From assembly GCA_046484585.1 (NCBI GenBank), contig JAWOIQ010000192.1, positions 1 to 7,503 on the forward strand: 7,503 bases of DNA. Reading direction: 5' to 3'. The DNA comes from JAGXFP01 sp046484585. Its GTDB lineage: Bacteria; Desulfobacterota; Desulfobulbia; Desulfobulbales; JAGXFP01. Made by a program: the position numbers and the translations under genes. Shown one piece after another: positions 1 to 5,611 of the stretch. The notes beneath the pieces are model-generated. The model made no database searches. It was not told where the DNA came from and worked only from the letters and a program-made list of their open reading frames with translations. Every line of letters begins with the position of its first letter. Position 1 is the stretch's first letter.

Positions 1-1
1 C

Positions 2-1462
2 GATAAACTGGGGGTAATGGTGTCTTATACGCCTCTTCACCATCTCCTCTTGGGTCAGTTCGGCGGCCCGCTGGTGATGACCAGCGCTAATCTCAGCGAG
101 GAACCGATCTGCATAGATAATCGGGAGGCGTTGGACCGACTGGCCGGGATAGCCGATTATTTCCTGGTCCATGACCGCGATATCCATATGCGCGGCGATG
201 ATTCGGTGGTGATGAAAATGGCGGGGCGGGTCAGACCGTTGCGGCGGAGCAGGGGTTATGTGCCCCGGCCGATTCCGGTAAATGGCGATGGTCCCCGGGT
301 TCTGGCGGTCGGCGGCGAGCTGAAAAATACGGTCTGCCTGCTTAAGGAGAATCAGGCCTTCCCCAGCCAGCATCTCGGGGACATCAAGAATCTCGAAGCC
401 TTCGGTTTTTTCAAGGAAGGTATTCACCATTTGCAGGAAATATTCGAGGTGGAACCCGAGCTGGTGGTCCATGATCTCCATCCCGACTATCTCTCAACCC
501 GATGGGCCGGAGAACAAGGGATCCTGCCGGTTCTTGCCGTCCAGCACCATCATGCCCATCTGGCCTCCTGCCTGGCCGAAAATCATCATGACGGCCCGGC
601 GATCGGTATCATTCTTGACGGTAGCGGCTACGGCCCGGATGGGACGGTGTGGGGCGGCGAGATCCTGGTCGGAGATTTTGACGGCTTCAAGCGTCATGGT
701 TGTCTCGAACCGATGCCGCTACCCGGCGGCGATGCGGCGGTGAAGGCGCCCTGGCGGACGGCGGTTGCCTATCTGGATATGGCTTTTGAGGGAGATTCCC
801 CCGATTTGCCGTGCCTGTCGGAGCCACTCATCCTGAGCTTGTCGAAGGATCTTCCTTTCATGGCCGATCATGACATCGAACCGATCCGGGAGATGGTGAG
901 AAAAAAGATCAACTCGCCGCTGACCAGCAGCTGCGGGCGCTTGTTCGATGCCGTGGCGGCAATGAGCGGCGGGCGGCAGACCATCGCCTATGAAGGACAG
1001 GCCGCCATCGAATTGATGGAAGCGGCCGGGCGGGGAGTGAAAGAGCCACCCTATCGCTGGGATATTGTCCCGAAAGATGATATCCTTTATTTTGGGGTTC
1101 GAGCCCTGATCCGGCAGGTTGCCGAAGATGTTGCGGCGGGGATCCCCCAATCGATCATCAGCCGCCGTTTTCATCGGACCCTGATCGAGATGCTGGGCGG
1201 CGCGGCTGAACGGATCAGGGCTTTAACTGAATTGAACACCGTGGCCTTAAGCGGCGGGTCATTTAATAATTACCTGCTATTGGAGGGACTGCTTGCTCTT
1301 CTTGAAGACAAAGGCTTCGAGGTCCTGACCCATCAACAGCTCCCGGCTGGAGACGGTTGCCTGTCGCTTGGGCAGGCAATGATCGGTCGACAATTTATGT
1401 TTAATAAAAAGTCTTCACCGATTAGTGGAGCGTACCTCGACAAGCTCAGCACGAACGTTTAA
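2..1462 (+). CDS. hypF: Carbamoyltransferase HypF, C-terminal part (5' end outside the window)
   Basis: HypF uses carbamoyl phosphate and ATP to carbamoylate the C-terminal cysteine of HypE, the first step in making the cyanide ligands of [NiFe]-hydrogenase. The frame is open from base 2; the first in-window ATG at 17 is internal, because LGVMVSYTPLHHLLL is mid-domain. The visible 486 residues cover the end of the YrdC-like domain (GPLVMTSANLSEEP, then RPLRRSRGYVPRP near 230-275) and the whole Kae1-like domain: SQHLGDIKNLEAF, HDLHPDYLSTR, the metal-binding QHHHAHLASC (541-570), DGSGYGPDGTVWGGE, PLPGGDAA, TSSCGRLFDAVAA, YEGQAAIELM, LSGGSFNNYLLLEG and DGCLSLGQA. The acylphosphatase and zinc-finger domains must lie upstream. 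Two oddities are evident: about 15 extra residues at 812-856, and a tail of about 20 residues after LGQAMIG. Both contain a dispersed repeat. The frame is intact, so the protein may still work, but this is not certain. Confidence 0.96.
   Translation, partial: DKLGVMVSYTPLHHLLLGQFGGPLVMTSANLSEEPICIDNREALDRLAGIADYFLVHDRDIHMRGDDSVVMKMAGRVRPLRRSRGYVPRPIPVNGDGPRVLAVGGELKNTVCLLKENQAFPSQHLGDIKNLEAFGFFKEGIHHLQEIFEVEPELVVHDLHPDYLSTRWAGEQGILPVLAVQHHHAHLASCLAENHHDGPAIGIILDGSGYGPDGTVWGGEILVGDFDGFKRHGCLEPMPLPGGDAAVKAPWRTAVAYLDMAFEGDSPDLPCLSEPLILSLSKDLPFMADHDIEPIREMVRKKINSPLTSSCGRLFDAVAAMSGGRQTIAYEGQAAIELMEAAGRGVKEPPYRWDIVPKDDILYFGVRALIRQVAEDVAAGIPQSIISRRFHRTLIEMLGGAAERIRALTELNTVALSGGSFNNYLLLEGLLALLEDKGFEVLTHQQLPAGDGCLSLGQAMIGRQFMFNKKSSPISGAYLDKLSTNV
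812..856 (+). repeat. In-frame dispersed-repeat insertion inside hypF
   Basis: The core CTCATCCTGAGCTTGTCGAA and four further bases (827-850) match the copy at 1505-1528 except for one base (CTT versus CCT). It is read here as LILSLSKD. Removing the 45 bases from 812 to 856 joins PDLP directly to FMADHD, which restores the usual HypF spacing between the PWRTA motif and the TSSCGRLFDA motif. The short similar words GATTTGCC (803-810) and GATCTTCC (848-855) bound the extra segment and could be a degenerate target duplication. The exact edges are inferred; only the core is certain. Confidence 0.8.
1435..1457 (-). repeat. Dispersed repeat, inverted copy forming the hypF 3' end
   Basis: The bases CCTCGACAAGCTCAGCACG plus the following AACG are the complement-oriented form of the repeat seen at 827-850 and 1505-1528; they share TCGACA and GCTCAG in the same register. 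The copy is translated as YLDKLSTNV, the last residues of HypF, and the TAA stop (1460-1462) follows 2 bases later. The usual HypF family end, a few residues after LGQA, lies about 60 bases upstream. Confidence 0.75.
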
Positions 1463-1478
1463 TCAATAAGTTATTTCG

Positions 1479-1493
1479 CTCACCCTGAGCCTG
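1479..1493 (+). repeat. Partial copy of the dispersed repeat
   Basis: GCTCACCCTGAGCCTG (1478/1479-1493) matches the start of the full copy at 1505 (GCTCATCCTGAGCCTG) with one difference, then diverges before the TCGAAGG half. It is probably a truncated or decayed unit, lying 26 bases before the full copy in the same orientation. Confidence 0.6.
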
Positions 1494-1504
1494 CAAGTTA
1501 CCCC

Positions 1505-1528
1505 GCTCATCCTGAGCCTGTCGAAGGA
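1505..1528 (+). repeat. Dispersed repeat, full forward copy between hypF and hypC
   Basis: GCTCATCCTGAGCCTGTCGA plus AGGA is a complete forward copy. With the inverted copy at 1435-1457 it makes a head-to-head pair (CTGAGC pairs with GCTCAG, TGTCGA with TCGACA) that could fold into a long-looped hairpin in the hypF 3' transcript. The rest of this gap (1529-1680) is visibly richer in A+T than the genes. I see no gene in it and no convincing promoter, although hypC probably takes its leader from here. Confidence 0.75.
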
Positions 1529-1668
1529 AGGGTTTTCCGACTTTTGGCGAGTTCGGCATAATTGACTATGAGCAAAACAAAGAAGAAAATATGATCCTCC
1601 GATTGCAAGAACGTTAGTGGTGCTATTCGGCAAGCTTGTTGGCCCACTGGTTATGTTAAACGATAAAA

Positions 1669-1674
1669 AAGGAG
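1669..1674 (+). promoter_or_regulatory. Ribosome binding site of hypC
   Basis: AAGGAG lies 6 bases before the ATG at 1681, an ideal Shine-Dalgarno position. It fixes the hypC start and rules out the overlapping GTG-started frame at 1617 as the translated product. Confidence 0.85.
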
Positions 1675-1680
1675 CCGATC

Positions 1681-1962
1681 ATGTGTCTGGCAATCCCCGG
1701 CAAACTGGTCGAAATTTACGAAGAGGCCGGGATGAAGATGGGCAGGATCGACTACGGGGGCACGGTCAACCGGGTCTGTCTGGAGTATGTTCCCGAGATA
1801 GAGATCGGCCAGTATACCGTGGTCCATGCCGGTTTCGCCATTTCGATTATCGATGAGGAAGAGGCGGCCCGCAGTTTCGAGGCCTGGCGCGAATATAACG
1901 ATGCCGCGCTCCGGGCGGGGCCGTATCGGTTCGGTAAATCGGCCGACGGCGAAGAGGATTGA
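1681..1962 (+). CDS. hypC: Hydrogenase maturation chaperone HypC/HybG/HupF family
   Basis: A small cytoplasmic chaperone that binds HypD during assembly of the Fe(CN)2CO unit and then escorts the iron unit to the large subunit of [NiFe]-hydrogenase. The 93-residue protein starts with the invariant MCLAIPGK; Cys2 is the residue that contacts HypD, iron and the hydrogenase precursor. The second family signature, VHAGFAI, is at residues 48-54, followed by the usual acidic helix (DEEEAARSFEAW). The C-terminal extension (about residues 73-93, ending GEED) makes it slightly longer than the common 75-90 residues. The AAGGAG at 1669-1674 supports this start. The TGA stop is 2 bases from the hypD ATG, so the two partners are very likely translated together from one message. 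Confidence 0.97.
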   Translation: MCLAIPGKLVEIYEEAGMKMGRIDYGGTVNRVCLEYVPEIEIGQYTVVHAGFAISIIDEEEAARSFEAWREYNDAALRAGPYRFGKSADGEED

Positions 1963-1964
1963 TC

Positions 1965-3059
1965 ATGAAATTCCTCTCCGAATACCGCGATCCCCAAACC
2001 GCCCGGCGGATGCTGGCTGAAATCGAGAAGATCACCAGCCGTCCCTGGGTGATCATGGAGGTCTGCGGCGGTCAGACCCATGCCATCGTCCGCAGCGGGA
2101 TCGACCAGGTCCTGCCGAAAGAGATCAGCTTGGTGCATGGGCCGGGCTGCCCGGTCTGCGTGACCCCCCTTGAGACCATCGATCAGGCTATCGAGATCGC
2201 CTCGCGGCCGGAGGTGATCTTCTGCAGTTTCGGCGATATGCTGCGGGTGCCGGGCAGTAACAAGGACCTGCTTACCGCCAGATCGGCCGGGGCCGAGGTG
2301 CGGATCGTCTATTCGCCCCTGGAGGCCTTGGCGATTGCCCGGGACAATCCCGGCCGGGAGGTGGTTTTTTTCGCCATCGGTTTCGAGACGACCGCGCCGG
2401 GCAATGCCATGGCGATTATTCAGGCCGAGAAACAGGGCTTGAAAAACTTCAGCGAGCTGGTCTGCCATGTCCTGGTGCCGCCGGCGATTACCGCGCTGCT
2501 CTCCTCCGATGACAATCTGGTCAACGGCTATCTGGCGGCGGGCAATGTCTGCACGGTCACGGGACTGGCCGAATATGAAGGGATTGCCGAAAAATACCGG
2601 GTGCCGATCGTCGCCACCGGCCTCGAACCAAACGACATTATCGAAGGAATATTGATGGTCGTGAAGCAATTGGAAGAGGGCAGGTCCGAGGTGGAAAACC
2701 AATACGTCCGTTCGGTTCGCTACCAAGGAAATATTCCCGCCCAACAGGCGGTGGCCAGGGTATTCGAGGTTTCTGACCAGAAATGGCGAGGGATCGGGAT
2801 GCTGCCGGACAGCGGTTTGCGGATCAGGGAAGAGTTCGGTGATTTTGATGCAGCCCGCCGTTTCGCGGTTACCGACCTCGATGTCAGCGAGCCGGAGGTC
2901 TGCATCAGCGGCACGATCTTGAGGGGTTTGAAGAAACCGGATGAATGTCCGGCCTTCGGCGAGGCGTGCCGGCCGGAGCATCCCCTGGGAGCGACCATGG
3001 TTTCCAGCGAAGGGGCCTGTGCCGCCTACTACAAGTATAAGCCGCTGATGGCGTCGTAA
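1965..3059 (+). CDS. hypD: Hydrogenase maturation protein HypD (Fe-S scaffold for Fe(CN)2CO)
   Basis: HypD is the 4Fe-4S scaffold on which, with HypC, iron acquires its two cyanides and one CO. I place the start at ATG 1965 (MKFLSEYRD, the family-typical opening), served by GAGGA at 1954-1958; a TTG at 1959 would add only two residues and overlap hypC. The protein has 364 residues, the normal length. Signatures by residue are CGGQTH 34-39, GPGCPVC 59-65 (Cys62 and Cys65, the conserved CPxC pair), FCSFGDMLRVPGS, FFAIGFETTAPG, and the C-terminal MVSSEGACAAYY. The cluster cysteines are Cys313, Cys328, Cys335 and Cys352, spaced X14-X6-X16. Many homologues begin this motif with CxCG, but here it reads CISG, leaving one cysteine. 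All other hallmarks are intact. Confidence 0.97.
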   Translation: MKFLSEYRDPQTARRMLAEIEKITSRPWVIMEVCGGQTHAIVRSGIDQVLPKEISLVHGPGCPVCVTPLETIDQAIEIASRPEVIFCSFGDMLRVPGSNKDLLTARSAGAEVRIVYSPLEALAIARDNPGREVVFFAIGFETTAPGNAMAIIQAEKQGLKNFSELVCHVLVPPAITALLSSDDNLVNGYLAAGNVCTVTGLAEYEGIAEKYRVPIVATGLEPNDIIEGILMVVKQLEEGRSEVENQYVRSVRYQGNIPAQQAVARVFEVSDQKWRGIGMLPDSGLRIREEFGDFDAARRFAVTDLDVSEPEVCISGTILRGLKKPDECPAFGEACRPEHPLGATMVSSEGACAAYYKYKPLMAS

Positions 3060-3101
3060 AAAGGCGCTCTACTGTGTCGCACCCAAGGGTTACGTGCCTT
3101 T
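3060..3101 (+). other. Possible hairpin in the hypD-hypE gap
   Basis: AAAGGCGC (3060-3067), directly after the hypD stop, can pair with GTGCCTTT (3094-3101) through 7 Watson-Crick pairs and one G-U pair around a 26-base loop. The loop contains a nested ACC/GGT. No U-run follows, so it is not a normal terminator. The hypE Shine-Dalgarno (3106-3111) lies just outside the stem. An RNA-stability or spacing role is possible; chance is not excluded. Confidence 0.3.
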
Positions 3102-3117
3102 GTGCAGAGGATCAATG

Positions 3118-4188
3118 ATGAGCGATAAGAAAAACATCGATAAGGTTTTTCCGGGCTTAAGCTGCCCGATGCCGATCCTGAACCACGATACCGTGCAGCT
3201 CGCCCACGGCAGCGGCGGCAAGCTGTCGGCCGAACTGCTCGATAAGTTGTTTCTGCCCCGGTTCGGCAACGATACCCTCAATCGCCTTGAGGACCAGGCC
3301 GTTCTGAAGATGCCGAAGGGGCGGCTGGCCTTCACGACGGACAGCTTCGTGGTCGATCCGATCTTTTTTCCGGGCGGCAATATCGGCGACCTGGCGATCA
3401 ACGGCACCGTCAACGATCTGGCTATGGGCGGCGCCAAACCCCTCTACTTGAGCGTCGGATTTATTCTGGAGGAAGGGCTCTCCCTGGAAACCCTCCACGC
3501 GATTCTGCTCAGTATGGAGGAGGCGGCCTGGGGGGCCGGAGTCCGGATCGTCACCGGCGATACCAAGGTGGTGCCAAGAGGAAGCTGCGACAAGATTTTC
3601 ATCAATACCTCGGGGATCGGGGTGGTCCCGGCCGGGCTCGATCTGTCGGCTTCGAACCTCAAAGCCGGTGACCGGATCATCCTTTCCGGCACGGTCGCTG
3701 ACCATGGCATGGCGGTAATGACCAGCCGGGAGGACCTTTCCTTCCAGGCGGATATCGAGAGCGACACGGCGGCGCTGAACTCGCTGGTCGGGGATATGCT
3801 GCTGGTCAGCAGGGAAATCCGGGCGATGCGCGATCCGACCCGGGGCGGGCTTGCCGCCACCTTGAACGAGTTCGCCAAGGCATCGGCCAAAGGCATTGTC
3901 CTGGAGCAGGAGAAGGTGCCGATTAACCGGAACGTTCAGGGTGCTTGTGAAATTCTGGGGATCGATCCCCTGACCGTGGCCAATGAAGGTAAACTCGTAG
4001 CCGTGGTCCCGGCTCCGGTGGCCGATGATGTTGTCGAGACCATGCGCCGGCATCCCCTGGGGCGTCAGGCCGTGGTGATCGGCGGAGTGGTGGAGGAGCA
4101 TCCCGGCGTGGTCGCCATGAAGACCGGCCTCGGGGTCAGCCAGATCCTCGATATGCCGGTGGGAGAGCAGTTGCCGCGGATCTGTTGA
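3118..4188 (+). CDS. hypE: Hydrogenase maturation protein HypE (carbamoyl dehydratase)
   Basis: HypE accepts a carbamoyl group from HypF on its last residue, dehydrates it with ATP to a thiocyanate and passes the cyanide to the HypC-HypD iron. The ATG at 3118 lies 6 bases after AGAGGA (3106-3111); an ATG at 3115 and a GTG at 3094 are possible but less well placed. The protein has 356 residues. It is a PurM-like ATP-binding protein: LAHGSGGK (28-35), TDSFVVDPIFFPGGNIGDLA (from about residue 74), NGTVNDLAMGGAKP, TGDTKVV, GTVADHGMAVM, MRDPTRGGLA, GACEILGIDPLTVANEGKLVA. It ends in the family-defining PRIC, so Cys356 is the modified cysteine and the protein is complete. It closes the hyp block; the following ispG appears to have its own promoter. 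Confidence 0.97.
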   Translation: MSDKKNIDKVFPGLSCPMPILNHDTVQLAHGSGGKLSAELLDKLFLPRFGNDTLNRLEDQAVLKMPKGRLAFTTDSFVVDPIFFPGGNIGDLAINGTVNDLAMGGAKPLYLSVGFILEEGLSLETLHAILLSMEEAAWGAGVRIVTGDTKVVPRGSCDKIFINTSGIGVVPAGLDLSASNLKAGDRIILSGTVADHGMAVMTSREDLSFQADIESDTAALNSLVGDMLLVSREIRAMRDPTRGGLAATLNEFAKASAKGIVLEQEKVPINRNVQGACEILGIDPLTVANEGKLVAVVPAPVADDVVETMRRHPLGRQAVVIGGVVEEHPGVVAMKTGLGVSQILDMPVGEQLPRIC

Positions 4189-4222
4189 GTCGGTGGTGGT
4201 CTTTTGGATGCAAGAAATCCGC

Positions 4223-4236
4223 TAACCGGTTATAAT
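4223..4236 (+). promoter_or_regulatory. Candidate ispG promoter -10 box with overlapping palindrome
   Basis: A perfect TATAAT stands at 4231-4236 in the 80-base hypE-ispG gap, giving a predicted start near 4243 and a leader of about 26 bases. No good -35 sits 16-18 bases upstream; the nearest, TTGGAT (4204-4209), is 21 bases away. TAACCGGTTA (4223-4232) is a perfect 10-base palindrome overlapping the -10 box by two bases and might be an operator. The promoter is plausible; the operator role is speculative. Confidence 0.4.
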
Positions 4237-4256
4237 CGCGCGGACTTTCGGGAGCT

Positions 4257-4262
4257 GGGTGA
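4257..4262 (+). promoter_or_regulatory. Ribosome binding site of ispG
   Basis: GGGTGA is complementary to the anti-Shine-Dalgarno through GGTGA and lies 6 bases before ATG 4269. The more obvious GGGAG at 4250-4254 is 14 bases away, too far to be the main site. Confidence 0.55.
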
Positions 4263-4268
4263 ATTTTT

Positions 4269-5339
4269 ATGCGGATTGACAGAAAAAAGAGCAGGCGGAT
4301 TACGGTCGGGGATGTCCCGATTGGCGATATGGCGCCGATCGCGGTGCAGTCGATGACCAATACCGATACCCGCGATGTCGAGGCCACCGTGGTCCAGATT
4401 AAAAGGCTGGAAGATGTGGGCTGCGAGATCATCCGGGTGGCGGTTCTCGATATGGCGGCGGCCGAGGCGATCCGGGCCATCCGCGAGCGGATTACGATTC
4501 CGCTGATTGCCGATATCCATTTCGATTCCCGCCTGGCCGTGGCCGCCATGGAGCACGGCGCCCAGGGGATCAGGATCAATCCCGGCAATATCGGCGGCCT
4601 GGAAAAGTTGGCCCGGGTTGTCGATGCGGCCAAGGTTCACAAGGTTTCGATCCGGGTCGGGGTTAACTCCGGTTCGGTCGAAAAGGATATTCTCGCCCGC
4701 CATGGCCATCCTGTCCCCGCCGCTCTGGTGGAAAGCGCCCTGCGTAATATCGGGCTTCTTGAAAAGATGGGTTTCGTGGAGATCAAGGTTTCGATCAAGT
4801 CGTCCGATGTACTGACGACGATTGATGCCTACCGGCAGCTGGCCGCCCAGGCAGACTATCCCCTCCATCTCGGGGTAACCGAGGCCGGCGGGCTGATCGC
4901 CGGCACGGTCAAGTCCAGCGTTGCCCTGGGGATCCTGCTTTCCGAAGGGATCGGCGATACCATGCGTATTTCCCTGACCCGGGATCCGGTCGAGGAGATC
5001 CGGGTGGCCTATGAGTTGCTCCGCGCCCTGCACATCAGGCAGCGCGGTCCGGAGCTGATCTCCTGCCCGACCTGCGGCCGCTGTCAGGTCGATCTCTTCA
5101 GCCTGGCCGAAAAGGTCGAAAAACATATCCAGGCCATCAAAACACCCCTGAAGATCGCGGTGATGGGCTGCGTGGTCAACGGACCGGGCGAGGCCCGCGA
5201 GGCCGATCTGGGCGTGGCGGGCGGCCATGGCGTCGGAATTATCTTCAAGAAGGGCGAGGTTTTTAAAAAGGTGCCGGAAGGGGAGTTGCTGGAGGTTTTT
5301 ATTGCCGAGCTTGACAGGATGGCGGCCGGGAAGGGATAG
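4269..5339 (+). CDS. ispG: 4-hydroxy-3-methylbut-2-enyl diphosphate synthase IspG (GcpE)
   Basis: IspG reductively opens the cyclic diphosphate MEcPP to HMB-PP, the penultimate step of the MEP isoprenoid pathway, using a 4Fe-4S cluster. The 356 residues match the compact bacterial form (E. coli has 372) with a TIM-barrel N-terminal part: PIAVQSMTNTDTRDV near residues 23-37, PLIADIHFDSRLA, IRINPGNIG, IRVGVNSGS, LHLGVTEAG. The C-terminal cluster domain has CPTCGR with Cys266 and Cys269, then MGCVVNGPGEA with Cys301 and the fourth ligand Glu308. All catalytic ligands are present. The pairing with proS downstream is also seen in Geobacter relatives. It is functionally unrelated to the hyp genes, and a separate candidate promoter precedes it. 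Confidence 0.98.
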   Translation: MRIDRKKSRRITVGDVPIGDMAPIAVQSMTNTDTRDVEATVVQIKRLEDVGCEIIRVAVLDMAAAEAIRAIRERITIPLIADIHFDSRLAVAAMEHGAQGIRINPGNIGGLEKLARVVDAAKVHKVSIRVGVNSGSVEKDILARHGHPVPAALVESALRNIGLLEKMGFVEIKVSIKSSDVLTTIDAYRQLAAQADYPLHLGVTEAGGLIAGTVKSSVALGILLSEGIGDTMRISLTRDPVEEIRVAYELLRALHIRQRGPELISCPTCGRCQVDLFSLAEKVEKHIQAIKTPLKIAVMGCVVNGPGEAREADLGVAGGHGVGIIFKKGEVFKKVPEGELLEVFIAELDRMAAGKG

Positions 5340-5340
5340 C

Positions 5341-5424
5341 TACAAGATGCAAGCTACAAGATACAAGCTGAAAGCTAAAAGCCAGGAGCCAGGAGCCAGG
5401 AGCCAGAAGCCAAGGGTCAGGACT
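5341..5424 (+). repeat. Heptamer tandem array of 12 degenerate units after ispG
   Basis: Starting 2 bases after the ispG stop, twelve consecutive 7-base units run in perfect phase: TACAAGA, TGCAAGC, TACAAGA, TACAAGC, TGAAAGC, TAAAAGC, then CAGGAGC three times, CAGAAGC, CAAGGGT, CAGGACT. The left half is of TACAAGC type and the right half of CAGGAGC type, with intermediate units between. No ribosome site or family similarity suggests that it is translated; an open frame crosses it only because the units lack stops in that frame. Confidence 0.85.
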
Positions 5425-5495
5425 GGCGTTTTGCGGATAAGCGGTTCGTTTATGGTTTAATAGGCCGCGAGTTGGGCGGCATGGGTTGCCATCAA

Positions 5496-5582
5496 GTCAT
5501 TGTGAGCGTAGCGAAGCATCTTGGAATATGTAACTGGTTGAAAATACTTCGATTGCTTCATCGTATTGCTCCTCGCGTTGAC
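5496..5582. mobile_element. MITE-like element with imperfect inverted ends upstream of proS
   Basis: The 87-base unit starts GTCATTGTGAG (5496-5506) and ends CTCGCGTTGAC (5572-5582), which is its near-complement; three of the changed positions become G-U pairs in RNA. A second matching block is GAAGCATC (5513-5520) against GATTGCTTC (5551-5559), one base bulged. The middle (about 5521-5550) is unpaired, AT-rich spacer. It resembles the dispersed GTCATTGCGAG...GAAGCAATC elements I know from many bacterial genomes. There is no coding capacity and no clear target duplication. The rest of the ispG-proS gap (5425-5495) shows only a weak 5-bp stem (GCCGC/GCGGC at 5464-5480). Confidence 0.65.
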
Positions 5583-5611
5583 GTGTTTAATAAAATCTAC
5601 GGGAATTAATC

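Noticed and set aside
1562..1595. TTGACT and TATGAT as a sigma-70 promoter for hypC
   Set aside because: The spacer is 22 bases, well beyond the usual 16-18.
1640..1655. Sigma-54-like TGGCCC-N5-TTATG upstream of hypC
   Set aside because: The spacing fits and the -24 half is good, but the essential -12 GC is replaced by AT, and the start would fall on the ribosome site.
1617..1680. GTG-started frame before hypC, whose GPLVM resembles GPLVM of HypF (GGCCC-CTGGT-ATG match with 72-86)
   Set aside because: The match is about 15 bases with two differences and no flanking similarity. The frame has no ribosome site and runs out of frame into hypC, so chance is more likely than a hypF relic.
1752..2981. 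Long - strand open frame opposite hypC and hypD
   Set aside because: It is an antisense shadow of high-GC genes with clear family signatures on the + strand; the same holds for the long - strand frames opposite hypE, ispG and proS.
5227..5460. Open frame overlapping the ispG end and the heptamer array
   Set aside because: It is a shifted frame of ispG extended by the stop-free repeat; it has no ribosome site and an artefact-like K/Q/P/R-rich tail.
5464..5480. GCCGC/GCGGC hairpin as a terminator after ispG
   Set aside because: The stem has only 5 pairs and no U-run follows.
5578..5596. TTGACG and TAAAAT as a proS promoter
   Set aside because: The spacer is only 7 bases, and TTGACG is the end of the MITE-like element.
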